A stretch of 64,000 bases of DNA from Ancylobacter moscoviensis (GTDB lineage: Bacteria; Pseudomonadota; Alphaproteobacteria; Rhizobiales; Xanthobacteraceae), in assembly GCF_007559435.1 (NCBI RefSeq), contig NZ_VMBP01000006.1, positions 62,001-126,000 of the forward strand, in the 5' to 3' direction. Positions within the stretch are counted from its first letter, which is position 1, and each line of letters starts with the position of its first letter. A program made the position numbers and the translations under genes. Positions 25,729 through 35,113 of the stretch are shown here, one piece after another. Below the pieces are notes generated by a model. It worked only from the letters and a program-made list of their open reading frames with translations, was not told the DNA's origin and searched no databases.

Positions 25729-28302
25729 ATGCGCCTTCGTTCCAACCGCTTCGTTCTCATGGCCGCCGCGGCCGCGATCGTCGCCACTCCGGCCCTCGGC
25801 CAACAGCCGGCGGCCCCGGCTGGCCAGACGGCCGCGCCGGCGTCGGCCATTCCGCAAGCTCTGGCCTGGCCGCGCAATTTCGATCTCGGCGACAAGCGGC
25901 TCGAGGTCTATCAGCCGCTGATCGAGCAGTGGAACGGCGACCAGCTTTCCGGACGCGCCGCCATCGCCATCGGGCCGAAGCCTGCCGAGGGTGCCTCCAC
26001 GACGTCTTCCACGACACCTTCCGCCGCGCCGACCTACGGCATCGCCCGCTTCACCGCACGGGTGGCGGTCGACAAGCCGTCGAAGCTCGCGCAGCTCAGC
26101 AATGTCGCCATCACCTCCGTCGACGTGCCGACCGATCCGTCGCAGAACACCGCCCTGCTCAGCGCCCTGCAGTCGCGCATCTCCCCGCAGGGCATGACCT
26201 TCGCGCTCGACAACCTGCTGACCAGCTACGCGGCGACCAAGCAGCTCGACAAGGAGATGACGCAGCCGGTGGACAATACCCCTCCGCGCATCGTCTTCGC
26301 CGACAAGCCGACCCTCCTTGTGCTGGTGGCCGGCCAGCCCGTGCCGCGTCCGATCGACGGCGTCACCGGCTTTCAGCGCATCGTCAACACGCCGGTGCTG
26401 ATGCTGGTCGAGGGTTCGGGCACCTATCATCTCCAGGCGGCCGGCACCTGGTACCAGGCTCCGGCCGTGGAGGGGCCGTGGACGGTCACCGCGCAGCCGA
26501 GCCCCGCGCTGCAGGCGGCCGGCACGATGGCAACCTCGGTGGAGCCGGCCCAGTCGATGATGCCGGCGAACGGCCAGAAGCCCGATACCCCGCCGGCGAT
26601 CCTCTCCTCGACCAAGCCCACCGAGCTGGTGATCACCGCCGGCGCGGCGCAGATGGTGCCGGTGGGCGGTACCTCGCTGCTGCGGGTGAGCAATGCCGAC
26701 CACGCGATCCTGCTCGATCCGTCGAACAACCAGTACTACGTGCTGGTCTCCGGCCGCTGGTTCCGTGGGCCGGGCTTCGAGGGGCCGTGGAGCTTCGTCC
26801 CGGGCACCAGCCTGCCTGCCGGCTTCGCCAAGATCTCGCCGACCGATCCGGCCTCCAACGCGCTTGTCGCCGTGCCGGGCACGCCGCAGGCGAAGGAGGC
26901 GGCCATCGCCGCCACGGTGCCGCAGACCGCCACCATCAAGCGCGATACCCAGCTCACCATCCAGTATGACGGCGGCACGCCGAAGTTCGAGCCGATCAAG
27001 GGCACCATCCTCAGCTATGCGGTGAACACCCGCACGCCCGTCATCCAGCTCGACCCGACGCGCTACTACGCCCTGTTCAAGGGGGCATGGTTTGTCTCCA
27101 GCACGCCGACCGGGCCGTGGCTCGTCACCGACGTGGTTCCGGCGGCGATCTACACCATCCCGGTGTCCTCCCCCCTGCATTATGTGACCTATGTGCGGGT
27201 CTACGCCTCGACCGCCGACGCGGTGACGGTCGGCTACACGCCGGGCTATCTGGGCGTGGTGATCGAGCCGGGCGGAACGGTCGTCTATGGCACGGGCTAC
27301 AATTGCGTCGGCTATGTCGGTACCTTCTGGTACGGCTGCCCGTCGACCTATGGCTATGACGCCTCCTTCGCCTGGGCCGACGGTTTCGGCTTCGGCTATG
27401 ATGCTGACTTCGGCTGGGGCGCGATGTCTCCCTGGTGGGGTCCCTATTGGGGCGTCGGCCCGTGGTACGGCCCCTGGGCGGGCGTGAACATCAACCAGGT
27501 CAACATCTATGGCGCCTGGGGCGCGGCGGCGGCCTGGGATCATGCCTGGGGCGCCGGTCCGTGGGGCACGGGCTGGACGGCCAATGCCGTGCACGGCGTG
27601 ACCCCTTGGGGCGCTGGCTTTGCCGGGCGTTCCGGCGCGGCCTTCAATCCGTGGACCGGCAATTTCGCCGCGGGGCGCTCCGCCGCCTTCTTCAATCCCT
27701 ATACCGGGGCGGAAGGCGCGGCGCGGGCGGGCGCCGTCGGCAATGCCTATACCGGCAACTTCGCCGCCGGCCGGCAGTCGGCGGGGTTCAACCCGACGAC
27801 GGGCATCGGCCATGCCTCGGAGACCGGCATCACCGACCAGAACGGCCATATCAGCGCCGACAGCCGCGGGATCGCCGGCAATATGCGGACCGGCAACGCG
27901 GTCGGCTGGAACAACGGCAACATCTACACCGACCACGACGGCAGCATTCATCAATACGATGCCAATAATGGCTGGCAGCACCAGACCATCAACGGCTGGA
28001 ACCAGGACAGCAATGCCGACCAGATCGGCCGGCTCGACCAGCAGCGGCAGTTCCAGGACCTCGGCAACCAGCGCGTCGACAACTTCGCCCGCGCCGGCGG
28101 TTATGGCGGCTTCGGCGGCGGCGGTTTCGGTGGCGGCGACCGGTTCGGGGGCAACTTCGGCGGCGGCGGCTTCCACGACGGCTTTGGAGGCGGCGGCTTT
28201 GGTGGAGGCGGCTTCGGCGGCGGGGGCTTCGGTGGAGGCGGTTTCGGTGGCTTCCACGGCGGTTTCGGCGGTGGCGGCTTTGGCGGCGGCTTCCGGCGCT
28301 GA
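25729..28302 (+). CDS. Large secreted protein with W..GPW repeats and Gly/Phe-rich tail
   Basis: 857 residues with a signal peptide (MRLRSNRFVLMAAAAAIVATPALGQ). The first 230 residues are mixed alpha/beta (QALAWPRNFDLGDKRLEVYQ, TYGIARFTARVAVDKPSK). Three repeats of roughly 105-110 residues follow, each with an aromatic Trp then GPW: GTWYQAPAVEGPW near 239, GRWFRGPGFEGPW near 342, GAWFVSSTPTGPW near 452. Next comes a Tyr/Gly/Trp-rich region, short NPxTG repeats (NPWTG, NPYTG, NAYTG, NPTTG) near 638-690, and a tail from about 795 of FGGGG units. I do not recognise an assigned function. A cell-surface or matrix protein is a reasonable guess. GGGGA lies just before the ATG. Confidence 0.8.
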   Translation: MRLRSNRFVLMAAAAAIVATPALGQQPAAPAGQTAAPASAIPQALAWPRNFDLGDKRLEVYQPLIEQWNGDQLSGRAAIAIGPKPAEGASTTSSTTPSAAPTYGIARFTARVAVDKPSKLAQLSNVAITSVDVPTDPSQNTALLSALQSRISPQGMTFALDNLLTSYAATKQLDKEMTQPVDNTPPRIVFADKPTLLVLVAGQPVPRPIDGVTGFQRIVNTPVLMLVEGSGTYHLQAAGTWYQAPAVEGPWTVTAQPSPALQAAGTMATSVEPAQSMMPANGQKPDTPPAILSSTKPTELVITAGAAQMVPVGGTSLLRVSNADHAILLDPSNNQYYVLVSGRWFRGPGFEGPWSFVPGTSLPAGFAKISPTDPASNALVAVPGTPQAKEAAIAATVPQTATIKRDTQLTIQYDGGTPKFEPIKGTILSYAVNTRTPVIQLDPTRYYALFKGAWFVSSTPTGPWLVTDVVPAAIYTIPVSSPLHYVTYVRVYASTADAVTVGYTPGYLGVVIEPGGTVVYGTGYNCVGYVGTFWYGCPSTYGYDASFAWADGFGFGYDADFGWGAMSPWWGPYWGVGPWYGPWAGVNINQVNIYGAWGAAAAWDHAWGAGPWGTGWTANAVHGVTPWGAGFAGRSGAAFNPWTGNFAAGRSAAFFNPYTGAEGAARAGAVGNAYTGNFAAGRQSAGFNPTTGIGHASETGITDQNGHISADSRGIAGNMRTGNAVGWNNGNIYTDHDGSIHQYDANNGWQHQTINGWNQDSNADQIGRLDQQRQFQDLGNQRVDNFARAGGYGGFGGGGFGGGDRFGGNFGGGGFHDGFGGGGFGGGGFGGGGFGGGGFGGFHGGFGGGGFGGGFRR

Positions 28303-28312
28303 TCCCGATAAC

Positions 28313-28345
28313 AAAAACGCCGCCCCTCGGGGCGGCGTTCTCGTT
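28313..28345. terminator. Intrinsic terminator shared by convergent secreted-protein gene and fba
   Basis: Perfect stem AACGCCGCCCC (28316-28326) / GGGGCGGCGTT (28329-28339). On the minus strand it is followed by TTTTTGT, a good tail for fba transcripts. The plus-strand tail (CTCGTTT) is weaker. Confidence 0.85.
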
Positions 28346-28395
28346 TCCGGCGACGGAAGGAAGACGGCCCGCGCCGCCTTCCTTGTGATCTTCCG

Positions 28396-29421
28396 TCAGG
28401 CGGCCTTCTTGCGCTCGACCTCGGTGGTCCACTGACCCAGCGCCGCGAGATAGTTCATCTTGGCACGATGGGTGAACGCCGCCTGGCCGGCCGCGATGTT
28501 CTCGACCTTGCCCGACCACGCCTTCTGCGGCGCCGCCTGCAGCGCGCGGCCATAGGAGAAGGTGAGGTTCCACGGCAGGCCGCCGCCACGGATCATGGCG
28601 TCGAGATGGGCGGTGGCTTCCTCGTCCGACTGGCCGCCGGAGAGGAAAGCGATGCTCGGGATCGCCGTCGGCACGCAGTTCTTCAGGCAGCGCACGGTCT
28701 TCTCGGCGACTTCCTCGACCGAGGCCTGCTTCGCCGACTTCTTGCCGGCGATGACCATGTTCGGCTTCAGCACCGTGCCTTCGAGCTTCACGCGGCCGTA
28801 GAAGAGCTGCTGGAACACTTCCTTCAGCACCCACTCGGTGACCTCGTAGCAGCGGTCGATGCCGTGGTCGCCGTCCATCAGCACTTCCGGCTCGACGATC
28901 GGCACGATGCCGGCGGCCTGGGCCAGCGCCGCGTAGCGGGCGAGCGCCTGGGCATTGGCGAGGATGGAGGTGTAGCTGGGAATGTGCGCGCCGATGTCGA
29001 TCACCGCGCGCCACTTCGCGAAGCGGGCGCCGAGCTCGTAATATTCCTTGAAGCGCTCGCCGAGACCGTCGAGGCCTTCGGTGATGGTCTCGCCGGGGCA
29101 GCCGGGCTGCGGCCTGGCGCCGAGGTCGACCTTGATGCCGGGGATGGAGCCGGCCTGCTCGATGAGCTTGACCAGCGGCGTGCCGTCCTTGGCGTTCTGG
29201 CGGATCGTCTCGTCGAACAGGATGACGCCGGAAATATACTGCGACATCGCCTCTTCGGACCGGAACAGCATCTCGCGATAATCGCGCCGGTTCTCGAAGG
29301 TGGATTCGACACCGATGGCGTCGAAGCGCTTCTTGATGGTGCTGGCACTCTCGTCGGCCGCAAGGATTCCCTTGCCGCCTGCCGCTAGCTTGTACGCAAC
29401 CTCTTCGAGGCTAGCCGTCAT
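28396..29421 (-). CDS. fba: Class I fructose-bisphosphate aldolase
   Basis: Cleaves or forms fructose 1,6-bisphosphate (and sedoheptulose bisphosphate in some hosts) by Schiff base chemistry. 341 residues. The class I signature is clear: GGKGILAADESASTIKKRF near 15-33, DIGAHIPSYTSIL, VPIVEPEVLMDGDH near 170-185, and GTVLKPNMV near 215 with the Schiff-base lysine. SGGQSDEEA near 265 binds phosphate. No metal-dependent class II motifs. It is the last gene of tkt-gap-pgk-fba, preceded by a long hairpin and possibly its own promoter. Confidence 0.95.
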   Translation of the reverse strand: MTASLEEVAYKLAAGGKGILAADESASTIKKRFDAIGVESTFENRRDYREMLFRSEEAMSQYISGVILFDETIRQNAKDGTPLVKLIEQAGSIPGIKVDLGARPQPGCPGETITEGLDGLGERFKEYYELGARFAKWRAVIDIGAHIPSYTSILANAQALARYAALAQAAGIVPIVEPEVLMDGDHGIDRCYEVTEWVLKEVFQQLFYGRVKLEGTVLKPNMVIAGKKSAKQASVEEVAEKTVRCLKNCVPTAIPSIAFLSGGQSDEEATAHLDAMIRGGGLPWNLTFSYGRALQAAPQKAWSGKVENIAAGQAAFTHRAKMNYLAALGQWTTEVERKKAA

Positions 29422-29442
29422 TTCTCTCTCCCGCGCGAAACA

Positions 29443-29489
29443 GACCGGTCCGGCCCCGCGGCCGGATCGAACGCGGGGCCGGACCGGTC
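29443..29489 (-). promoter_or_regulatory. 18-bp perfect hairpin in pgk-fba spacer
   Basis: GACCGGTCCGGCCCCGCG (29443-29460) is matched exactly by its complement at 29472-29489, loop 11 bases. A -10-like TATAAA on the minus strand lies just upstream (29498-29493), so an RNA starting near 29486 would begin almost at the stem. No U-tract follows. Confidence 0.6.
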
Positions 29490-29552
29490 AGATTTATAGC
29501 ACCCGGGAGCAAAGTCCCGAACCGCGGGACAATTTGCCGCCGGGCGCCCAGC

Positions 29553-30752
29553 TCAGCGTCTCAGGGCCTCGACCCCCGGCAGGGCCTTGCCTTCCAGCCA
29601 TTCGAGGAAGGCGCCGCCTGCCGTCGACACATAGGTGAAATGGTCGGCCACGCCGGCATGGTTGAGGGCCGCTACCGTGTCGCCGCCGCCGGCGACCGAC
29701 AGAAGCTTGCCGGCATCGGTGAGTTCCGCCGCCGCCTTGGCGACCGCGACGGTGGCCGTGTCGAAGGGCGGCAGCTCGAAGGCGCCGAACGGGCCGTTCC
29801 ACACCACCGTCCGGGCGGTCTTCAGCTTGGCGACGACATTCGCCGCCGACGCCGGGCCGGCGTCGAGCATCATCTCGTCGGCCTTGATGTCGTCGACCGA
29901 GGCGACACGATGGGGTGCGTTGGCCTTGAATTCGGTCGCCGCCAGCGCGTCGACCGGCAGCACCACCTCGCAGCCGGCGGCCTTGGCCTTTTCGAGGATC
30001 TCGCGGGCCGTGCCGGCGAGGTCGTGCTCGCACAGCGACTTGCCGACATCCTTGCCCTGCGCCGCAAGGAAGGTGTTGGCCATGCCGCCGCCGATGACGA
30101 GGATATCGACCTTGGCGACGAGGTTGCCGAGCAGCTCGAGCTTGGAGGACACCTTGGCGCCGCCGACGACGGCGAGCACCGGGCGCTCCGGCTTCTCCAG
30201 CGCCTTGGCGAGTGCCTCGATCTCTTCCTGCATGCAGCGGCCGGCATAGGCGGGCAGCTTGTGCGCGAGGCCTTCGGTGGAGGCGTGGGCGCGATGGGCG
30301 GTGGCGAAGGCGTCGTTGACATAGAGATCGCCGAGACCGGCCAGCGCCGCCACGAAGTCGGGATCGTTCTTCTCTTCCCGCTTGTCGAAGCGGGTATTCT
30401 CCAGAAGCAGCACGTCGCCGGGCTGGAGCTTCGCGACCGCCGCCTCGGCGACGGGGCCGATGGTGGCCGGCGCGAAGGCGACCGGCTTGCCGAGCCGGGA
30501 GGCGACCTCGCCGGCGATGGGGGCCAGCGACAGCGCCGGATCCTCGCCCTTGGGGCGGCCGAAATGGGCCAGCAGGATCACCTTGCCGCCCTTTTCGGAA
30601 ATCTCGCGGATAGTGGGCAGCACGGCCTGGATGCGGGTGTCGTCCGTCACCTTGCCGTTGTCGACCGGCACGTTGAGGTCGACACGCACCAGCACGCGCT
30701 TGTTCGCGACGTCGGCGTCATCGAGCGTACGAAAGGCGGAAGCCTCGCTCAT
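29553..30752 (-). CDS. pgk: Phosphoglycerate kinase
   Basis: Transfers phosphate between 1,3-bisphosphoglycerate and ADP. 399 residues, a normal size. The family signature [18 protein letters not shown] is near 18-35. [14 protein letters not shown] binds substrate near 63. [31 protein letters not shown] near 315-330 and [12 protein letters not shown] near 350 bind nucleotide. A good GGGAGA site precedes the ATG. It is the third gene in tkt-gap-pgk-fba, with a 78-base gap after gap containing a hairpin. Confidence 0.97.
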   Translation of the reverse strand: MSEASAFRTLDDADVANKRVLVRVDLNVPVDNGKVTDDTRIQAVLPTIREISEKGGKVILLAHFGRPKGEDPALSLAPIAGEVASRLGKPVAFAPATIGPVAEAAVAKLQPGDVLLLENTRFDKREEKNDPDFVAALAGLGDLYVNDAFATAHRAHASTEGLAHKLPAYAGRCMQEEIEALAKALEKPERPVLAVVGGAKVSSKLELLGNLVAKVDILVIGGGMANTFLAAQGKDVGKSLCEHDLAGTAREILEKAKAAGCEVVLPVDALAATEFKANAPHRVASVDDIKADEMMLDAGPASAANVVAKLKTARTVVWNGPFGAFELPPFDTATVAVAKAAAELTDAGKLLSVAGGGDTVAALNHAGVADHFTYVSTAGGAFLEWLEGKALPGVEALRR

Positions 30753-30789
30753 GGGTATTCTCCCTCGATGTGTTGATCTTGATGCGAAA

Positions 30790-30821
30790 CGGCCGGGCCT
30801 TCTTGGCGGAAGGCCCGGCCG
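30790..30821 (-). promoter_or_regulatory. 13-bp perfect hairpin in gap-pgk spacer
   Basis: CGGCCGGGCCTTC (30790-30802) / GAAGGCCCGGCCG (30809-30821) with a 6-base loop, in the 78-base gap between gap and pgk. No run of T follows in the transcript direction, so partial termination or mRNA stability is more likely than a full stop. Confidence 0.6.
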
Positions 30822-30830
30822 GGCCGGAGA

Positions 30831-31838
30831 TCAGATCAGCTTGCCGAGGGCGACCGCCGTGTCGGACATGCGGTTCGAGAAGCCCCATTCATTATCGTAC
30901 CACGACAGCACGCGAACGAAGTTGCCCTCCAGCACCTTGGTCTGGTCGAGGTGGAAGATGGAGGAGTGCGGGTCGTGGTTGAAGTCGGTGGACACATTGG
31001 GCTGGTCGGTCGTGCCGAGGATGCCCTTGAGCGGGCCGGCGGCGGCGGCCTTGATTGCCTCGTTGATCTCCTCCTTCGTCACCTTCTTCTTGGCGACGAA
31101 CTTGAAGTCGACGACCGAGACGTTCGGGGTCGGCACGCGGATGGAGGTGCCGTCCAGGCGACCGGCGAGTTCGGGCAGCACGAGGCCGACGGCCTTGGCC
31201 GCGCCCGTCGTGGTCGGGATCATCGACAGCGCCGCGGCGCGGGCGCGGTAGAGGTCCTTGTGCATGGTGTCCAGCGTCGGCTGGTCGCCCGTATAGGAAT
31301 GGATCGTCGTCATGAAGCCGTGGTCGATGCCGACGGCGTCGTTCAGCACCTTGGCCACCGGCGCGAGGCAGTTGGTGGTGCAGGAGGCGTTGGAGACGAC
31401 GAGGTGATCCTTCGTCAGCTTGTCGTGGTTCACGCCGTAGACGACCGTGAGGTCGGCGCCTTCGGCCGGAGCCGAGACCAGCACGCGCTTGGCGCCGGCG
31501 GTCAGGTGCGCGGAGGCCTTGTCCCTGGCGGTGAAGATGCCGGTGCATTCCAGCGCGATGTCGACGCCCAGCGCCGCATGCGGAAGCTCGGCGGGATTGC
31601 GCACCGCGGTCACCTTGATCGGCCCGCGACCGACGTCGATGGTGTCGCCGTCGACCTTCACCGTGCCGGGAAAGCGGCCGTGAACGCTGTCGAAGCGGAA
31701 CAGGTGCGCGTTGGTCTCGACCGGGCCGAGATCGTTGATGGCGACGACTTCGATATCGGTGCGGCCCGACTCGATGATGGCCCGCAGCACGTTGCGACCG
31801 ATGCGTCCGAAGCCGTTGATGGCAACCTTGAGCGTCAT
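30831..31838 (-). CDS. gap: Type I glyceraldehyde-3-phosphate dehydrogenase
   Basis: Oxidises glyceraldehyde 3-phosphate to 1,3-bisphosphoglycerate with NAD(P). 335 residues. The Rossmann start [16 protein letters not shown] (residues 4-19) and the active-site cysteine in [15 protein letters not shown] near 150 are clear. The phosphate-binding stretch is [20 protein letters not shown] near 205-225, and [14 protein letters not shown]-like [14 protein letters not shown] is near the end. GGGGAATAA precedes the ATG. It lies between tkt and pgk. Confidence 0.97.
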   Translation of the reverse strand: MTLKVAINGFGRIGRNVLRAIIESGRTDIEVVAINDLGPVETNAHLFRFDSVHGRFPGTVKVDGDTIDVGRGPIKVTAVRNPAELPHAALGVDIALECTGIFTARDKASAHLTAGAKRVLVSAPAEGADLTVVYGVNHDKLTKDHLVVSNASCTTNCLAPVAKVLNDAVGIDHGFMTTIHSYTGDQPTLDTMHKDLYRARAAALSMIPTTTGAAKAVGLVLPELAGRLDGTSIRVPTPNVSVVDFKFVAKKKVTKEEINEAIKAAAAGPLKGILGTTDQPNVSTDFNHDPHSSIFHLDQTKVLEGNFVRVLSWYDNEWGFSNRMSDTAVALGKLI

Positions 31839-31944
31839 GCGTTTATTCCCCAGGTAAGCGTCTCATCACGTCCGCGCGAGGGCCTCATAGCGCGGAGGAC
31901 GTTGCGACACCAGTCGCACTTTTGACGCTGCGACCTCAGGGCAG

Positions 31945-32018
31945 GGCTGGCGCAATCTGCATGCGCCAGCCGCATGGCTTGTCCGGTAACCCGTTCCGCC
32001 GGCTGGTGCAGCCGGCGG
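31945..32018 (-). promoter_or_regulatory. Two perfect hairpins in tkt-gap spacer
   Basis: GGCTGGCGC/GCGCCAGCC (31945-31953, 31963-31971) and CCGCCGGCT/AGCCGGCGG (31996-32004, 32010-32018) sit between tkt and gap in a 196-base gap. The first 115 bases before gap hold no clear promoter. The lack of U-tracts argues against full termination. Confidence 0.55.
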
Positions 32019-32034
32019 CCCGTGGCGGGTCGTT

Positions 32035-34026
32035 TCAGCGCTTCAGGCGGCTGAGCGCCGTCGCCACCACGCCTTCCGGGGTGATGCCGAAATGGGCGAA
32101 GACCTCGGGCGCGGGGCCGGAGGCGCCGAAGCCGGTCATGCCGACGAAGGCGGCGTCCGAGCCGACGATCTGGTCCCAGCCCTGGCGGATGGCCGCCTCG
32201 ATGGCGATCTTCACCGGCGCCTTGCCGACGACCTGGCGGCGGCTTTCCTCGGGCTGGTTCAGGAACAGCTCGAAGCACGGCACCGAGACGACGCGGGTCG
32301 GCACGCCCTGCGCCTCGAGGCTCTCGCGGGCCTTCATGGCGAGCGAGACTTCCGAGCCGGAGGCGAAGAGCGAGACCTGCGCCTCGTCGGAGGCCGAGGC
32401 CAGCTCATAGGCGCCGCGCGCGGTCAGGCAGCGCTCGGTGTCGTCGGTACGCAGCAGCGGCAGGTTCTGGCGGGTCAGCGCCATCACGCTCGGGCCGGTC
32501 TTGTGCTCGAGCGCGAGCTTCCAGGCTTCCGCCGTCTCGACCGTGTCGCACGGGCGGAAGACGAGCAGGTTCGGAATGGCGCGCAGGGCGGCGAGGTGCT
32601 CCACCGGCTGGTGGGTCGGGCCGTCCTCGCCGACGCCGATCGAATCGTGGGTGAAGACGTAGACCACCCGCACGCCCATCAGCGCCGAGAGGCGGATCGA
32701 GGGGCGGCAATAGTCGGAGAAGACGAGGAAGGTGCCGCCATAGGGGATGAAGCCGCCGTGGAGGGCGATGCCGTTCATCGCCGCCGCCATGCCGTGCTCG
32801 CGGATGCCCCAGTTCACGTAGCGGCCGTCATATTTCGGCGGCTCGACATAGACCGAGGTCGCCTTGGTCTTGGTGTTGTTGGAGTGGGTAAGGTCGGCCG
32901 AGCCGCCCACCATCTCCGGCAGCGCCTCGGTCAGCGCTTCCAGCGCGATCTCGGAGGACTTGCGGGTGGCGACGGCGCCCCCGTCGGCGCGCGCCTTGGC
33001 GATCACGCCGGCGACCACTTCGCCGGTCTTCGACGGCAGGTCGCCGCGCACCCGGCGCTCGAACTCGCCGCGCAGCGTGGCGTCGGTGTCCTTGAGGCGC
33101 TGGGTCCAGTTCTTGTGTGCCTGGCGCGAGCGCAGGCCGGCGAGGCGCCACGCATCGAGAACGTCGCTCGGGATGACGAAGGGATCGTATTCCCAGTTGA
33201 GGAAGGCGCGGGCCGCCGCGATCTCGGCGGCGCCGAGCGGGGCGCCGTGCACGCCATTGGTGCCGCCCTTGTTGGGCGCGCCGTAGCCGATCGTGGTGCG
33301 GCAGGCGATCAGCGAAGGCTTGTCGCTGGTCTTGGCGCGCTCGATGGCGGCGAGAATGGCGTCCGGGTCATGCCCGTCGATGCGGGTGGCGTTCCAGCCG
33401 GAAGCCTCGAAGCGGGCGAGCTGGTCGGTGGCGACCGACAGGGCGGTCGAGCCGTCGATGGTGATGTGGTTGTCGTCCCACAGGACGATCAGCTTGTTCA
33501 GCTTCTGGCGGCCGGCGATCTCGATCGCCTCCTCCGAGAGGCCTTCCATCAGGCAACCGTCGCCGGCGATGACATAGGTGTGGTGGTCGACGAGATCCGA
33601 GCCGAACTGCGCGGCCAGCATGCGCTCGGCGAGCGCGAAGCCGACGGAGTTGGCAAGGCCCTGGCCGAGCGGGCCGGTGGTGGTCTCGATGCCGGTGGTG
33701 TGGCCGAACTCCGGGTGGCCCGGCGTGCGCGAGCCGAGCTGGCGGAAGTTCTTGATGTCGTCGAGCGTCATGCCCTCGTAGCCGACGAGGTAGAGCAGCG
33801 AATAGATCAGCATCGAGCCGTGGCCGGCCGACAGGATGAAGCGGTCGCGGTCCGGCCAGTGCGGGTCGGTCGGATCGAACTTCAATACCTTGCCGAAAAG
33901 AACGGTGGCGACGTCGGCCATGCCCATCGGCATGCCGGGATGGCCGGACTTGGCGGCTTCGACGGCATCCATGGTCAGGGCCCGGATGGCATTGGCCATG
34001 CGATCGTGCTTTTCGCGGTTCGACAT
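32035..34026 (-). CDS. tkt: Transketolase
   Basis: Transfers two-carbon units between sugar phosphates using thiamine diphosphate, linking pentose phosphate/Calvin reactions and glycolysis. 663 residues. The TPP motif [18 protein letters not shown] is near 155-172, with [30 protein letters not shown] near 43-62 and [12 protein letters not shown] are at the start. The pyrimidine-domain motif [16 protein letters not shown] is near 465-480, and the C-terminal domain follows. The start MSNREKHDR at 34026 is chosen by family alignment. It heads tkt-gap-pgk-fba. Confidence 0.97.
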   Translation of the reverse strand: MSNREKHDRMANAIRALTMDAVEAAKSGHPGMPMGMADVATVLFGKVLKFDPTDPHWPDRDRFILSAGHGSMLIYSLLYLVGYEGMTLDDIKNFRQLGSRTPGHPEFGHTTGIETTTGPLGQGLANSVGFALAERMLAAQFGSDLVDHHTYVIAGDGCLMEGLSEEAIEIAGRQKLNKLIVLWDDNHITIDGSTALSVATDQLARFEASGWNATRIDGHDPDAILAAIERAKTSDKPSLIACRTTIGYGAPNKGGTNGVHGAPLGAAEIAAARAFLNWEYDPFVIPSDVLDAWRLAGLRSRQAHKNWTQRLKDTDATLRGEFERRVRGDLPSKTGEVVAGVIAKARADGGAVATRKSSEIALEALTEALPEMVGGSADLTHSNNTKTKATSVYVEPPKYDGRYVNWGIREHGMAAAMNGIALHGGFIPYGGTFLVFSDYCRPSIRLSALMGVRVVYVFTHDSIGVGEDGPTHQPVEHLAALRAIPNLLVFRPCDTVETAEAWKLALEHKTGPSVMALTRQNLPLLRTDDTERCLTARGAYELASASDEAQVSLFASGSEVSLAMKARESLEAQGVPTRVVSVPCFELFLNQPEESRRQVVGKAPVKIAIEAAIRQGWDQIVGSDAAFVGMTGFGASGPAPEVFAHFGITPEGVVATALSRLKR

Positions 34027-34211
34027 GAGGACGGATGTCTCCGAGGGGACGCGTTGAGGGTGTTCGGCGCGATGCCTTGAGAATGGCCGCTCGCCGAGCG
34101 GCGGATGCTCCCAGGCTGGCCTTTTCAGCGTGCGGGTAAAGGGCGGCCGAGTGATAGCATCACCCGGCGCCCTGTCAAAGGCGGGGACGTTCGCGGCCGG
34201 GCGGGCCGCGG

Positions 34212-34264
34212 TTGACGCTCCCGGCCGGCACAGGCTCAATATCGCCGGAATCACTTGGCGATAT
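34212..34264 (+). promoter_or_regulatory. Promoter with overlapping inverted repeat before DUF4164-zapA
   Basis: TTGACG (34212-34217) and a -10-like element near 34236-34241 (spacer about 18) lead toward the DUF4164 gene. An 8-bp perfect inverted repeat ATATCGCC (34239-34246) / GGCGATAT (34257-34264) overlaps the -10 and predicted start, the position of a typical repressor operator. Confidence 0.5.
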
Positions 34265-34300
34265 CGCTTCCCGAATCGGGCGGGAACGGGCGGAGAAAGC

Positions 34301-34597
34301 ATGAGCGTGCCGGGAGGGAGCGAGCCGACCGTACTGGAGGCGGCGCTCCGGCGCTTCAGCGGCGCTGTCGATGCGTTGGAAGCGGCGATCGAGCGTCGGC
34401 TGGAGGTCGAGCGACAGGAGGCGGCGCTCGCCCAGCAGCTTCACGTGCTCGGCGCCGATCGTTCGCGTCTTGCCGACGCGCTCGACGGCGCGCAGGCGCG
34501 GGCCGACCGGCTGGAGAACGCCAATGACGAGGTCTCCCGGCGTCTCGGCAGCGCGATGGAGACGATCCGCGCGGTGCTGGCCGCGCATGAGCGCTGA
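34301..34597 (+). CDS. DUF4164 family coiled-coil protein
   Basis: 98 residues, nearly all coiled coil: [61 protein letters not shown] and [18 protein letters not shown]. No signal peptide. DUF4164 genes usually sit directly before zapA in Rhizobiales. A role at the divisome next to ZapA is a reasonable inference, not shown. CGGAGAAAG precedes the ATG. zapA starts 20 bases after its stop. Confidence 0.85.
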   Translation: MSVPGGSEPTVLEAALRRFSGAVDALEAAIERRLEVERQEAALAQQLHVLGADRSRLADALDGAQARADRLENANDEVSRRLGSAMETIRAVLAAHER

Positions 34598-34617
34598 AGC
34601 GGGACGGAGGAACGACC

Positions 34618-35001
34618 ATGGCCCACGTCACCGTCACCATCGGCGGACGCGCCTACCGGATGGCCTGCGATGACGGGCAGGAGGAGCATCTCGTCGGCCT
34701 CGGCGAGGAGGTCGACGCGCGCATCGACCAGCTTCGCGCCGCCTTTGGCGAGATCGGCGACCAACGGCTCAGCGTCATGGCCGCGATCACGATCGCGGAC
34801 GAGCTGAGCGAGGCGCGCCGGCGCATCCGAGCCCTCGAGCAGGAGGCCGCCAGCGAGCGCGCTGCCCGCGGAGCGGCCAGCCAGCGCCTCGACCAGACCG
34901 AGGCGCAGCTTGCCGGCACCGTGATCTCTGCCGCCGAAAGGCTGGAACGCCTTGCCCGCGAGCTGGGGCCGAGCCCGTCCGGCGGGGTGGGCATGGGGTG
35001 A
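34618..35001 (+). CDS. zapA: Cell division protein ZapA
   Basis: ZapA binds FtsZ and bundles protofilaments at the Z-ring. 127 residues. The globular head is MAHVTVTIGGRAYRMACDDG onward, with EEHLVGLGEEVDARIDQLR and QRLSVMAAITIADELSEARR, followed by the coiled coil IRALEQEAASERAARGAASQ. This is the family's order. The upstream neighbour is DUF4164. The 6S RNA gene and 5-FCL that commonly follow zapA are here 8.4 kb away. Confidence 0.93.
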   Translation: MAHVTVTIGGRAYRMACDDGQEEHLVGLGEEVDARIDQLRAAFGEIGDQRLSVMAAITIADELSEARRRIRALEQEAASERAARGAASQRLDQTEAQLAGTVISAAERLERLARELGPSPSGGVGMG

Positions 35002-35113
35002 GCCGATCCTCGGCTGCCCCCTGTGACTGTGAGGCGTACTTGACGCGGCAGGGCGTCGGGCGCAGAGGAGCACTCCGCCCCTTATCCCGCCCGTGCCGTA
35101 TCTGGAAGTCGAC

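Noticed and set aside
25642-28314. An 890-codon open frame on the minus strand
   Set aside because: Antisense to the secreted protein with signal peptide and ribosome site. Composition (Ala/Gly/Arg) shows no domains.
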